The notes under the pieces: generated by a model
Told to the model about the DNA's origin: nothing
Seen by the model: the letters and a program-made list of their open reading frames with translations, nothing else
The model's database searches: none
Source: Pseudomonas anguilliseptica
GTDB lineage: Bacteria > Pseudomonadota > Gammaproteobacteria > Pseudomonadales > Pseudomonadaceae
Length of the DNA stretch: 64,000 bases
Reading direction: 5' to 3'
Assembly: GCF_021375795.1 (NCBI RefSeq)
Contig: NZ_JAEIOI010000001.1
Coordinates: 1,054,001-1,118,000, forward strand
In this document: positions 7,476 to 16,941 of the stretch, piece after piece
Position numbering within the stretch: position 1 is the stretch's first letter
Layout of the letters: every line of letters begins with the position of its first letter
Position numbers and translations under genes: made by a program

Positions 7476-8726
7476 CTAAGCGCCAGGCAGCAAGCTATGT
7501 TTCAGTTCACGCATGTCCGCCCCGCTGGGGTGCTGGAAGACCCGCAGACCAAACTCCGGAAGGATGGCCAGCAGGTGGTCGAAGATATCCGACTGAATGG
7601 CCTCATAGCGTGCCCAAGCGATGGTGTTGGTGAAGCAGTACAGTTCCAGCGGTAGACCGTCTGCGGTCGGACTCAGCTGGCGGACCAGCTGGGTCATCTC
7701 CTGATGGATACCCGGATGCTGGCGCAGGTAGTGCTCGACGTAAGCGCGGAAGGTGCCGATGTTGGTAACCCGCCGGGTGTTTGCGGGCTCCTGGCTGGCC
7801 TCGGCCAGGGCGCTGTTCCAGCTGAGCAGCTCGCTCTGCTTGCTGTTCAGGTATTGGCCGAGCAGTAGAAAACGCTGCAGGCGAATGATCTGCTCCGGGC
7901 TGAGGAAACTGATGCTGGTTTGATCAAGCAGCAGGCTGCGCTTGATTCGCCGTCCACCGGACTCCTGCATGCCACGCCAGTTCTTGAACGGGTCGCTGAT
8001 AAAGCGCTTGGTCGGGATGGTGGTGATGGTTTTGTCCCAGTTCTGCACCTTGACCGTGTGCAGGGCGATGTCGATGACATCACCGTCGGCGTTCAGCTGT
8101 GGCATCTCGATCCAGTCACCGACACGCACGATATCGCTGGAGGAAATCTGCACGCTGGCGACCAGCGATAGCAAGGTGTCCTGAAAAATCAGCATCAGTA
8201 CGGCGGCCATCGCGCCCAGGCCAGACAGCAGAATCAGCGGCGAGCGGTCGATCAGGCTGGCTACCATGAGTATTGCGGCAATCGCAAAAAGCAGAATCTT
8301 CACCACCTGCACATAGCCCTTGATCGGCTTCAGATGGGCATTCGGGCGCTTCTGGTAGACGTTGTTAAGCAGCGTCAGCACGCCGCTGATGGCCAGGGCG
8401 ATGGTCAATACGATAAAGGCGCTACAGACATTACCGGTCACCGCCACGACCGCTTCCGGCAGATTGGGCACCAGGGTGATACCCGCAGAAATGATCAGCG
8501 CCGGGACGATGTTGGCGAGCCGTGCGATAACCCTTGAGTCATGCAGGCTGCCGTCCTGGCCAATCGGCGTGGCTTTCAGTGCCCGGTACAGGCCGCGCAA
8601 CAGGATGCGCTTGACCACCCAGTTGGCCAGCCAGGCCGCCAGTAGCAGCAGCGACAGGCCAGTCAGGCTATAGAGTTCGGGATAGTGTTCAAGCCACTGC
8701 TGGGCGTTGCTGTACAGGTCGTTCAT
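7476..8726 (-). CDS. MscS-family mechanosensitive ion channel (YbdG/MscM-like)
   Basis: 416-residue inner membrane protein. Several N-terminal transmembrane segments (about 20-42, 68-90, 98-120, 140-165) lead into the pore-lining helix and beta domain of MscS proteins (GLGAMAAVLMLIFQDTLLSLVASVQISSSDIVRVGDWIEMP). The soluble C-terminal region with VKVQNWDKTITTIPTKRFIS is characteristic of the YbdG miniconductance branch, which opens under hypo-osmotic shock. GAGGAG at 8731-8736 (minus strand) supports the ATG at 8726. Stands alone between leuA and the flagellin-like gene. Confidence 0.9.
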   Translation of the reverse strand: MNDLYSNAQQWLEHYPELYSLTGLSLLLLAAWLANWVVKRILLRGLYRALKATPIGQDGSLHDSRVIARLANIVPALIISAGITLVPNLPEAVVAVTGNVCSAFIVLTIALAISGVLTLLNNVYQKRPNAHLKPIKGYVQVVKILLFAIAAILMVASLIDRSPLILLSGLGAMAAVLMLIFQDTLLSLVASVQISSSDIVRVGDWIEMPQLNADGDVIDIALHTVKVQNWDKTITTIPTKRFISDPFKNWRGMQESGGRRIKRSLLLDQTSISFLSPEQIIRLQRFLLLGQYLNSKQSELLSWNSALAEASQEPANTRRVTNIGTFRAYVEHYLRQHPGIHQEMTQLVRQLSPTADGLPLELYCFTNTIAWARYEAIQSDIFDHLLAILPEFGLRVFQHPSGADMRELKHSLLPGA

Positions 8727-8829
8727 ACCGCTCCTCGGGGTGTTCGTTCAGCGTATTAACGCTGCCACCTTAACAAACGAGCGAAAAACGAGCCGGCTGG
8801 GTTGTTTGCTGAACGTGTCTCGGGGCGCT

Positions 8830-10506
8830 TTACCCGAGCAGGCTCAGTACGGCTTGCGGCCGTTGATTGGCTTGGGCAAGCACGCTTTGCGCGGCTTGCT
8901 GAATGATCTGCCGAGAGACCAGGTTGGAGGTTTCTGCCGCAAAATCGGTGTCGAGGATGCGTGAGCGGCTGGCGGCGGCATTCTCGGCAATGCTTTGCAG
9001 GTTATTGATGGTGCTTTCCAGGCGATTCTGCAGTGCGCCCATATAGCCACGCTGGCGGTCTATATAGGCCAGTGCGTCATCTATGTCCATGACCGCGAGA
9101 CCTGGTGTCTTGTTGAGGTCTAGGCGGCTTAAGGCCATCGCATCGGCGCTGAATGCACTGAAGCCGACTTGAATAGTTTCGTAAGCCTCGGCCCCAACCT
9201 GGAATTGCGTAATGGCGTTGCCCCCAACGCCGTTGACGTTGAATAGTTCGGGTTCGACCAATTTGAAACCTTTTGAGCCGGGAAGGCCGGTTCCCTGGTT
9301 CAGCAGCACATTTTCGGCGGTGAGCACGTTGCCGCCATCGGCATCAAAGCCGCCAATCGCCCCGGTATCGGCATTCGTCAGGTCAAGGCTGGCGACGTAG
9401 GTAGCAATGTCTGCGTCAAACTTGGTTTCGAAATCTGCCAGGCTGGTGAAGGCACCCTTACTAGCGTTAGTCAGGGCCTGATCCAGGGTCGATCCGCTGT
9501 TCTTTTGCAGGTAGCCCATGATGTCTTTGATGCCCTTGCCGCCGGCCGCCTTGATTTCATCATGCATATAACGCACAGCAGCGTAGCCGCCGGAGTAACC
9601 GGGCGAGGCACTGACATCATCGGCATTGAAGGCTGCCAGGATCGCAGCAGTATTGGTGCCACCGGCGGTGTCGGCGGCCAGGCGTTCGTCAGCACCCTGC
9701 ACGGCTTCGGCCGAGCCTTCGATAAACCAACTGGGCAGCCCGGCAAAGTTCATGGTGCGGCCCATGACTGCGTGGGCCATCTCGTGGGCGATAACCCGGT
9801 CGGTGTACTGTGGTGTACTGCCGCCGTTGGGCAGGCTGGAGGCATCGAAATAGGCCAGGTTGACATTGAGCACCTGATCAAAGATTTTCCCGCCAGCGCC
9901 GGAGGTGCCAGAAACCGAGGCCAGGGTTTGGCTGGATGAGTCATTGGTAAAGGTTATTTCCAACTCGGCACCGTCGGCGCTCAGGCCAAAGGCATCAAAC
10001 ACGCGCTGTTCACCTTCACTGATCCAGAAACCTTTCAGGGAATTGAGTACGGCGCGCTGATCGAGGTCGCCGAGCACCGAGAAGCTGCCCTGATCAAACA
10101 CCTTGCGACCGGCAAAGGTAGTGGTTTCGTTGACCCGGTTGATCTCTTGCAGCAACTGTTGTGCTTCCTGGTCTAGCGCGGCACGTTCACTGGCACCGTT
10201 AGAGCCGTTCATGGCCTGCAAGCCGAGCGAGCGAATGCGCTGCAGGGCGTCGGTGACGCTTTGCAAAGCGCCTTCCGCTACCTGCAGCAGCGATATGCCG
10301 TCGTTGGCGTTGCGCGTGGCCACGTTCAGCCCCCGCACCTGCGAGGTCAGGCGGTTGGAGATCTGCAGTCCAGCAGCATCGTCTTTGGCGCTGTTGATGC
10401 GCTGTCCGGTGGACAGGCGCTGCAGCGAAGTACCGAGTGCTGTGCTGTTGCTCTCCAGTTGGCGACGCGTGAACGACGACGAGATGTTGGTATTGACCGT
10501 CAGCAT
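8830..10506 (-). CDS. Flagellinolysin: flagellin with an internal zinc-metallopeptidase domain
   Basis: 558 residues. Residues 1 to about 150 are a normal flagellin D0/D1 N-terminus ([40 protein letters not shown]). Residues about 480-558 are the matching C-terminus ([14 protein letters not shown], ending VLSLLG). The variable region between carries a gluzincin-like peptidase domain: H241-E-M-A-H245 ([14 protein letters not shown]), then WFIEGSAE with E263, 17 residues after H245, as probable third zinc ligand. This is the architecture of flagellinolysins, whose proteolytic domain is displayed along the filament. No other flagellar gene is nearby, so it is an orphan, probably a minor flagellin. 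It has a FliA-type promoter but no recognisable Shine-Dalgarno sequence. Activity is inferred. Confidence 0.93.
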   Translation of the reverse strand: MLTVNTNISSSFTRRQLESNSTALGTSLQRLSTGQRINSAKDDAAGLQISNRLTSQVRGLNVATRNANDGISLLQVAEGALQSVTDALQRIRSLGLQAMNGSNGASERAALDQEAQQLLQEINRVNETTTFAGRKVFDQGSFSVLGDLDQRAVLNSLKGFWISEGEQRVFDAFGLSADGAELEITFTNDSSSQTLASVSGTSGAGGKIFDQVLNVNLAYFDASSLPNGGSTPQYTDRVIAHEMAHAVMGRTMNFAGLPSWFIEGSAEAVQGADERLAADTAGGTNTAAILAAFNADDVSASPGYSGGYAAVRYMHDEIKAAGGKGIKDIMGYLQKNSGSTLDQALTNASKGAFTSLADFETKFDADIATYVASLDLTNADTGAIGGFDADGGNVLTAENVLLNQGTGLPGSKGFKLVEPELFNVNGVGGNAITQFQVGAEAYETIQVGFSAFSADAMALSRLDLNKTPGLAVMDIDDALAYIDRQRGYMGALQNRLESTINNLQSIAENAAASRSRILDTDFAAETSNLVSRQIIQQAAQSVLAQANQRPQAVLSLLG

Positions 10507-10525
10507 CTACGTGCGTACCCGCTCG

Positions 10526-10544
10526 ACCGGGCGGACGGCCCGGT
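10526..10544 (-). repeat. GC-rich hairpin in the 5' leader of the flagellinolysin gene
   Basis: Perfect 7-bp stem ACCGGGC (10526-10532) with GCCCGGT (10538-10544) and a five-base loop. It sits between the sigma-28 promoter and the start codon, at or near the 5' end of the predicted transcript. Confidence 0.55.
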
Positions 10545-10554
10545 GTCACATAGC

Positions 10555-10581
10555 GAATCGGCACTGTGCGGATTTACTTGA
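10555..10581 (-). promoter_or_regulatory. Sigma-28 (FliA) promoter of the flagellinolysin gene
   Basis: On the minus strand TCAAGTAA (10574-10581), an 11-bp spacer, and GCCGATTC (10555-10562). The FliA consensus is TAAAGTTT-N11-GCCGATAA, so the match is 5 of 8 and 6 of 8 with exact spacing. It places the gene in the late flagellar regulon even though it lies outside any flagellar cluster. Confidence 0.75.
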
Positions 10582-10611
10582 ACTGTTTTTCAGGCAGCCA
10601 CTGACCAGTGG

Positions 10612-11436
10612 TCAGGGCTTGAACGCGCCGATAAAAATTGCCGGGTCGACGCGGACGTCGTTCAGACTGACGTTCCAGTGCAGATGTGGCCCGGTAGCGC
10701 GGCCGGTGGCGCCTACTTTGCCGAGGACGCCGCCGCGTGGCAGCTCATCGCCGACTTTTACGCCGATGGCAGAGAGGTGGCAGAACATGCTGATCAGGCC
10801 CTGGCCGTGGTCGACAAATACGGTTTTACCGTTAAAGAAGTAGTCGCCAATCAGGATCACTTTGCCAGCTGCCGGGGCTTTGATCGGCGTGCCGCTATTG
10901 GCGGCGAAGTCTAGCCCTGAGTGCGGGTTGCGTTCTTCGCCATTGAAGAAGCGGCGTAGGCCGAAGGGGCTCGACAGCGGGCCGTTGACCGGCCTGTCGA
11001 ACAACAGATTGCTCGGCTGGCGCGCGCTGAACTGCTGGTAGGCACGGGTCTGCTCGGCGAGTTCGCGTTCTATACGCGCAAGGTTCTTGGCGTTCGGATT
11101 GACCTGCTGCTGGTTCTTGATGGTGATGCGCTGTTCGACGTAATGCTTGCTGCCTACCTGAAAATTCAGGGTCTGGCTGCCGTTGACGCTGATCTGCTGG
11201 CTGCCGGGTTTCACGCTTAGCGGGATGCCGACGATGGCGATCCAGCGTTGCTGATCCTCATTAATCACCAGCACGGGTTTGTTCTGATAGCGCACGCTGG
11301 GCGCGCTGGCGGCTGGCCCAAGATCGACCACGGCCACGCCGCCTGGTACCGGCTTATTCAGCAGGCGGCTGATAAATCCTTCGGCGTGGATGGGCAGGGC
11401 GAGGCAGAACAGGGCGAGTAGAGTGAACAGGCGCAT
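10612..11436 (-). CDS. Secreted M23 (LytM-type) peptidase
   Basis: 274 residues with a signal peptide (MRLFTLLALFCLALPIHAEG, probable cleavage after HAE or A18). An N-terminal beta-rich domain (about 30-110) is followed by a short helical linker and the M23 domain. Zinc ligands are H172 and D176 (NPHSGLDF) and H253 (HLHW); H220 and H251 complete the active site. All are present, so it should be an active peptidoglycan endopeptidase. It follows the flagellinolysin gene on the same strand, transcribed first, with the FliA promoter in between, so the two are probably separate units. A stem (10601-10615) overlaps the stop codon. Confidence 0.9.
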   Translation of the reverse strand: MRLFTLLALFCLALPIHAEGFISRLLNKPVPGGVAVVDLGPAASAPSVRYQNKPVLVINEDQQRWIAIVGIPLSVKPGSQQISVNGSQTLNFQVGSKHYVEQRITIKNQQQVNPNAKNLARIERELAEQTRAYQQFSARQPSNLLFDRPVNGPLSSPFGLRRFFNGEERNPHSGLDFAANSGTPIKAPAAGKVILIGDYFFNGKTVFVDHGQGLISMFCHLSAIGVKVGDELPRGGVLGKVGATGRATGPHLHWNVSLNDVRVDPAIFIGAFKP

Positions 11437-11500
11437 TGAGTATCCGTGGGGTGGATAACGCGAAGCCTATCCACCGCTTTATAAAGGTAAATCGAAAAGG

Positions 11501-12880
11501 TCAGTCGAGCAGCGAGAGGGTGACCGGCTGCACATGGTTATCTTCGACCCGCACATCCAGCTCGCCGCTGCTTAGCCGCGCCTTCAGGCGCTGACCGGGC
11601 TGGGTATCGGCGGCGTTGCGGATGGCGCGGCCGCGCTCATCCAGCAGGATGCTGTAACCACGACCTAGGGTGGCCAGCGGGCTGACCGCGTGCAGCGTCT
11701 GTACCTGGCTGTGCAGCTGCAGGCGACGTGCCTTGAGGCTTTCGCGCATGCTGCGTTGCAGGCGCTCGGCTAAGGCCTGCAGGCGTTGATCGAGTAGTTT
11801 GAGGTTGCGTTCCGGGTGCAGGCTGAGCATGCGGGTTTGCAGGTGATTCAGGCGTTCGCGGCGACTAGTCAGCTGGCGCTCGAAGGCGCGGGCCAGGCGC
11901 ATATCCAGATCATCCACGCGCTGGGCATGCTGGCGCAGCCGTTCGCCGGGGTGGCGCAAGCGTCGTTGCAAACCGTCCAGGCGCATACGTTCGCGTTCCA
12001 GGCGGTGTTGTATGCGCAGGTTCAGGCGGCGCTTGAGATTATGCAGGCGCTGCACCAGTTCGCTGCTGTCAGGGGCCAGCAGTTCGGCGGCGGCGGAGGG
12101 CGTTGGTGCGCGCACGTCGGCAACAAAGTCGGCGATGGACACATCGGTCTCATGGCCCACGGCGCTGACGATGGGCGTGATGCAGGCGGCAATGGCGCGG
12201 GCTACCGGCTCTTCGTTAAAACACCAGAGGTCTTCCAGCGAGCCGCCACCACGGGCCAGGATCAGCGCATCGAAGCCTTTTGCATCGGCCATGCCGAGTG
12301 CGCGAACAATTTGTGCGGTGGCTTCGCGGCCCTGAACAGCGGTGGGGATCAGGGTCAGCTCGACCTGCGGCGCACGGCGGCGGAATACGCTGATAATGTC
12401 GCGAATCACCGCGCCGGTGGGTGAGCTGATAATGCCGATACGTTTCGGGTGAACCGGCAGGGCGACTTTAGCCCCGGTCGCGAACAGCCCTTCGGCGCTG
12501 AGTTTTTCCTTCAAGGCTTCGAAGGCCAAACGCAGGGCGCCATCACCGGCCGGCTCTACCGCATCGAGAATCAGTTGGTAGTCGCCGCGCCCTTCAAACA
12601 GCGAGACCTTGCCACGCACCTTGACTGCCAGGCCGTCCCGTAGCGCTTGACGCACCTTGGCGGCGTTTTGCCGGAACAGCGCGCAACGCACCTGGGCCTG
12701 ACTATCTTTAAGGGTGAAGTAGATATGACCGGACGCCGGCTTGGCCAGGTTGGAGATTTCCCCCTCGACCCAGATGCCGCCGAATACATCTTCCAGCAGC
12801 AAGCGGGCGCGGTTGTTCAGTTGGCTGACGCTGAGCACCTCGCGGTCGAGGTTCAGGCGTTGGAAGGGATCTTTGATCAT
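11501..12880 (-). CDS. xseA: Exodeoxyribonuclease VII large subunit
   Basis: 459 residues. XseA with XseB degrades single-stranded DNA from both ends. The N-terminal OB fold is visible (VLSVSQLNNRARLLLEDVFGGIWVEGEISNLAKPASGHIYFTLKD). The catalytic domain has GIISSPTGAVIRDI and the conserved ARGGGSLEDLWCFNEE and SAVGHETDVSIADFVAD motifs. A long arginine-rich coiled coil follows to the C-terminus. I start at the ATG at 12880 (MIKDPFQRLNLDREV); the in-frame extension upstream is not conserved and crosses into the divergent gene at 12980. The ribosome binding site is weak. xseB is not in the window. Confidence 0.95.
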   Translation of the reverse strand: MIKDPFQRLNLDREVLSVSQLNNRARLLLEDVFGGIWVEGEISNLAKPASGHIYFTLKDSQAQVRCALFRQNAAKVRQALRDGLAVKVRGKVSLFEGRGDYQLILDAVEPAGDGALRLAFEALKEKLSAEGLFATGAKVALPVHPKRIGIISSPTGAVIRDIISVFRRRAPQVELTLIPTAVQGREATAQIVRALGMADAKGFDALILARGGGSLEDLWCFNEEPVARAIAACITPIVSAVGHETDVSIADFVADVRAPTPSAAAELLAPDSSELVQRLHNLKRRLNLRIQHRLERERMRLDGLQRRLRHPGERLRQHAQRVDDLDMRLARAFERQLTSRRERLNHLQTRMLSLHPERNLKLLDQRLQALAERLQRSMRESLKARRLQLHSQVQTLHAVSPLATLGRGYSILLDERGRAIRNAADTQPGQRLKARLSSGELDVRVEDNHVQPVTLSLLD

Positions 12881-12921
12881 GGCCGGCATAGTAAAGGCTT
12901 TGTCCGGGCAACTGTAGAGTC

Positions 12922-12949
12922 TTGACCCGCACTGCCAGCCCATTAAGCT
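12922..12949 (+). promoter_or_regulatory. Possible sigma-70 promoter for the Cys-rich conserved gene
   Basis: TTGACC (12922-12927) and TAAGCT (12944-12949) with a 16-bp spacer, 30 nt before the ATG at 12980. Confidence 0.4.
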
Positions 12950-12979
12950 GCGCGCCTTTAATGCAGACCGAGTATCGAT

Positions 12980-13531
12980 ATGAGCGAGCAGCAGGCGATC
13001 ATCGTGCCGCAGATTTCCAGCTTTCCCGGTCATGAGGCGCGGGCGCGGTTGATCGTGCGTTGGTTGGTCAAGCAGAACATCATCGAAGAACAGCTGACCA
13101 CCTGCGGGCGTACCTTCAAGCATATGGGCTACGGCATTGCCGAGGGGGCGCGGCGGGTGGTCGAGCGTCCCGAGTTATTGCCCTTTGGCCAGGCGGTGCA
13201 TGGCCTGGAGATTATCTACAAGCGCTGCATCTATACCCCAACGGTAAACTTTCTTGAGGAAGCCGGTTGCCCCGAGTGCCGGCGCGAGGTGGGTGAGCGC
13301 CTATTCGACAGCCTGGAAGAGTGGATGCCGGGGCAGACCGATAACTTTATCTGCCCGTTGTGCGGCTTTGAGGACGACATCAACGGCTTTCTGTTTCTGC
13401 AGCCCTGCGGCTTTTCCAACCTGGGTTTTATCTTCAATAACTGGGCAGATGCCGGCTTCAAGCAGGGCTTTCTCGACGAGTTTGCTGCGCGTTTGGGCTA
13501 TCCGGTCTCGCTGGTGCGGGTCGACTTGTAG
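12980..13531 (+). CDS. Conserved protein with two CxxC pairs (probable zinc-binding)
   Basis: 183 residues, no signal peptide. Two knuckles, CPECR (about residues 97-100) and CPLCGFE (about 131-134), are about 34 residues apart, as in a zinc ribbon. Further Cys lie at CGRTF, KRCIY and QPCGFSN. The C-terminus has FNNWADAGFKQGFLDEFAARLGY. I know this as a conserved gammaproteobacterial hypothetical sometimes given a sugar-transporter ATPase name, but there is no Walker A motif here, so that name is not supported. It lies between xseA and guaB with its own probable promoter. Function unknown. Confidence 0.75.
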   Translation: MSEQQAIIVPQISSFPGHEARARLIVRWLVKQNIIEEQLTTCGRTFKHMGYGIAEGARRVVERPELLPFGQAVHGLEIIYKRCIYTPTVNFLEEAGCPECRREVGERLFDSLEEWMPGQTDNFICPLCGFEDDINGFLFLQPCGFSNLGFIFNNWADAGFKQGFLDEFAARLGYPVSLVRVDL

Positions 13532-15118
<1,587 letters not shown>

Positions 15119-15138
15119 TTCGCTGCAATGTATGAATA

Positions 15139-15162
15139 ACGGGGCTGTTCGATCAGCCCCGT
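15139..15162 (+). terminator. Hairpin between guaB and guaA (partial terminator or processing site)
   Basis: Perfect 9-bp stem ACGGGGCTG (15139-15147) with CAGCCCCGT (15154-15162), loop TTCGAT, followed only by GTCATTTG. The T-run is too poor for full termination, so it may reduce read-through into guaA or stabilise the guaB 3' end. Confidence 0.5.
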
Positions 15163-15192
15163 GTCATTTGTGAATACCTACGAGAGACGGCC

Positions 15193-16770
15193 ATGGCCCA
15201 CGACATTCACGCCCACCGCATCCTCATTCTGGACTTCGGTTCCCAGTACACCCAGCTGATCGCCCGCCGTGTGCGCGAGATCGGCGTCTATTGCGAACTG
15301 CACCCCTGGGACATGAGCGACGAGGACATTCGTGCCTTCGCCCCGCGCGGCATCATCCTCGCCGGTGGCCCTGAGTCGGTGCACGAAGCCAACAGCCCGC
15401 GCGCACCGCAAGCGGTGTTCGACCTGAATGTACCGGTGCTGGGCATCTGCTACGGCATGCAGACCATGGCCGAGCAGCTTGGCGGCAAGGTGGAAGGTTC
15501 CGATCTGCGTGAATTCGGCTACGCCCGTGTCGACGTGGTCGGCAAGAGCCAACTGCTGGCCGGCATCGAAGACCATGTCGACGCCGACGGCGTGCTGGGC
15601 CTCGACGTATGGATGAGCCACGGCGATAAGGTTACCCGCCTGCCGGAAGGCTTCCACATCCTCGCCAGTACCCCGAGCTGCCCGATCGCCGCCATGTGCG
15701 ACGACACTCGCCGCTACTACGGCGTGCAGTTCCACCCGGAAGTGACCCACACCAAGCAGGGTGGCCGCATCCTTTCGCGCTTCGTGCTGGAAATCAGCGG
15801 CTGTGAAGCCCTGTGGACCCCGGCCAATATCGTCGAAGACGCCATCACCGCGGTACGTGCCCAGGTTGGCGACGCCAACGTGCTGCTCGGCCTGTCCGGC
15901 GGTGTCGATTCTTCGGTGGTTGCGGCGCTGCTGCACAAGGCCATCGGCGACCAACTGACCTGCGTGTTCGTCGACAACGGCCTGCTGCGCCTGCATGAAG
16001 GTGATCAGGTCATGGCCATGTTCGCTGAGAACATGGGCGTCAAGGTGATCCGCGCCAACGCCGAAGAGCAGTTCCTCGGTAACCTGGCCGGCGAGTCCGA
16101 CCCGGAGAAAAAACGCAAGATCATCGGCCGCACCTTCATAGACGTGTTCGATGCGCAGGCTAGCCAGCTGGACAACATCCAGTTCCTCGCCCAGGGCACC
16201 ATCTACCCGGATGTGATCGAGTCGGCTGGCGCCAAGAGCGGCAAGGCCCACGTGATCAAGAGCCACCACAATGTTGGCGGCCTGCCCGAGGAAATGAACC
16301 TCAAGCTGGTCGAGCCGCTGCGTGAACTGTTTAAGGATGAAGTGCGCAAAATCGGCCTGGAACTGGGCTTGCCGTACGACATGGTTTACCGCCACCCGTT
16401 CCCGGGCCCAGGCCTGGGCGTGCGCATCCTCGGCGAAGTGAAGAAGGAATACGCCGACCTGCTGCGCCGCGCCGACCACATCTTTATCGAAGAGCTGCGC
16501 AAGGCTGACTGGTACCACAAGACCAGCCAGGCGTTCGTGGTGTTCCAGCCGGTGAAATCGGTCGGTGTCGTTGGCGACGGCCGTCGCTATGCCTGGGTCG
16601 TCGCTCTGCGCGCTGTGGAAACCGTGGACTTTATGACCGCACGTTGGGCGCATCTGCCTTACGAGCTGCTGGAGACCGTAAGCGGCCGCATCATCAACGA
16701 GATCGAAGGCATCTCCCGCGTCACCTATGACGTGTCGAGCAAGCCGCCTGCCACCATCGAGTGGGAGTGA
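15193..16770 (+). CDS. guaA: GMP synthase (glutamine-hydrolysing)
   Basis: 525 residues. It aminates XMP to GMP with glutamine and ATP. The N-terminal class I glutamine amidotransferase domain has C86 ([10 protein letters not shown]) and the FHPEVTHT His-Glu pair. The ATP pyrophosphatase domain has the P-loop [10 protein letters not shown]. The C-terminal dimerisation domain ends with IEWE as in other GuaA. The ATG at 15193 follows GAGAG. With guaB it forms the guaBA operon; a strong stem-loop ends it. Confidence 0.98.
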   Translation: MAHDIHAHRILILDFGSQYTQLIARRVREIGVYCELHPWDMSDEDIRAFAPRGIILAGGPESVHEANSPRAPQAVFDLNVPVLGICYGMQTMAEQLGGKVEGSDLREFGYARVDVVGKSQLLAGIEDHVDADGVLGLDVWMSHGDKVTRLPEGFHILASTPSCPIAAMCDDTRRYYGVQFHPEVTHTKQGGRILSRFVLEISGCEALWTPANIVEDAITAVRAQVGDANVLLGLSGGVDSSVVAALLHKAIGDQLTCVFVDNGLLRLHEGDQVMAMFAENMGVKVIRANAEEQFLGNLAGESDPEKKRKIIGRTFIDVFDAQASQLDNIQFLAQGTIYPDVIESAGAKSGKAHVIKSHHNVGGLPEEMNLKLVEPLRELFKDEVRKIGLELGLPYDMVYRHPFPGPGLGVRILGEVKKEYADLLRRADHIFIEELRKADWYHKTSQAFVVFQPVKSVGVVGDGRRYAWVVALRAVETVDFMTARWAHLPYELLETVSGRIINEIEGISRVTYDVSSKPPATIEWE

Positions 16771-16777
16771 TGTAGCC

Positions 16778-16809
16778 AACAAGGGCAGCGCAAGCTGCCC
16801 TTGTTGTTT
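16778..16809 (+). terminator. Intrinsic terminator after guaA
   Basis: Perfect 12-bp stem AACAAGGGCAGC (16778-16789) with GCTGCCCTTGTT (16794-16805), GCAA tetraloop, then GTTTC. The T-run is short but the stem is very stable. Confidence 0.75.
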
Positions 16810-16863
16810 CAGCTGCGGCATTCTGCCCTCTATCCGGGGTCGTCAGTCCCGTTGCTTAAATGA

Positions 16864-16927
16864 GAAGATATTGCAATTGGTAGTCCGGCTTAAGTTCGGA
16901 CCGATATCTTCCCGGACTGCATCCGGG
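16864..16927 (+). promoter_or_regulatory. Two nested or tandem hairpins in the leader of the multicopper oxidase gene
   Basis: First structure: GAAGATAT (16864-16871) pairs with ATATCTTC (16904-16911), enclosing GTCCG (16883-16887) pairing with CGGAC (16897-16901). Second: CCCGGA (16911-16916) pairs with TCCGGG (16922-16927). They share base 16911 and end 4 nt before the ribosome binding site. Could be a regulator binding site or an mRNA control element. Confidence 0.5.
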
Positions 16928-16941
16928 CTACGGGAGTCTCA

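Noticed and set aside
8830..10506. Part of a flagellar gene cluster
   Set aside because: No fliD, fliS, flaG or other flagellar gene lies within the window; the neighbours are a channel and an M23 peptidase.
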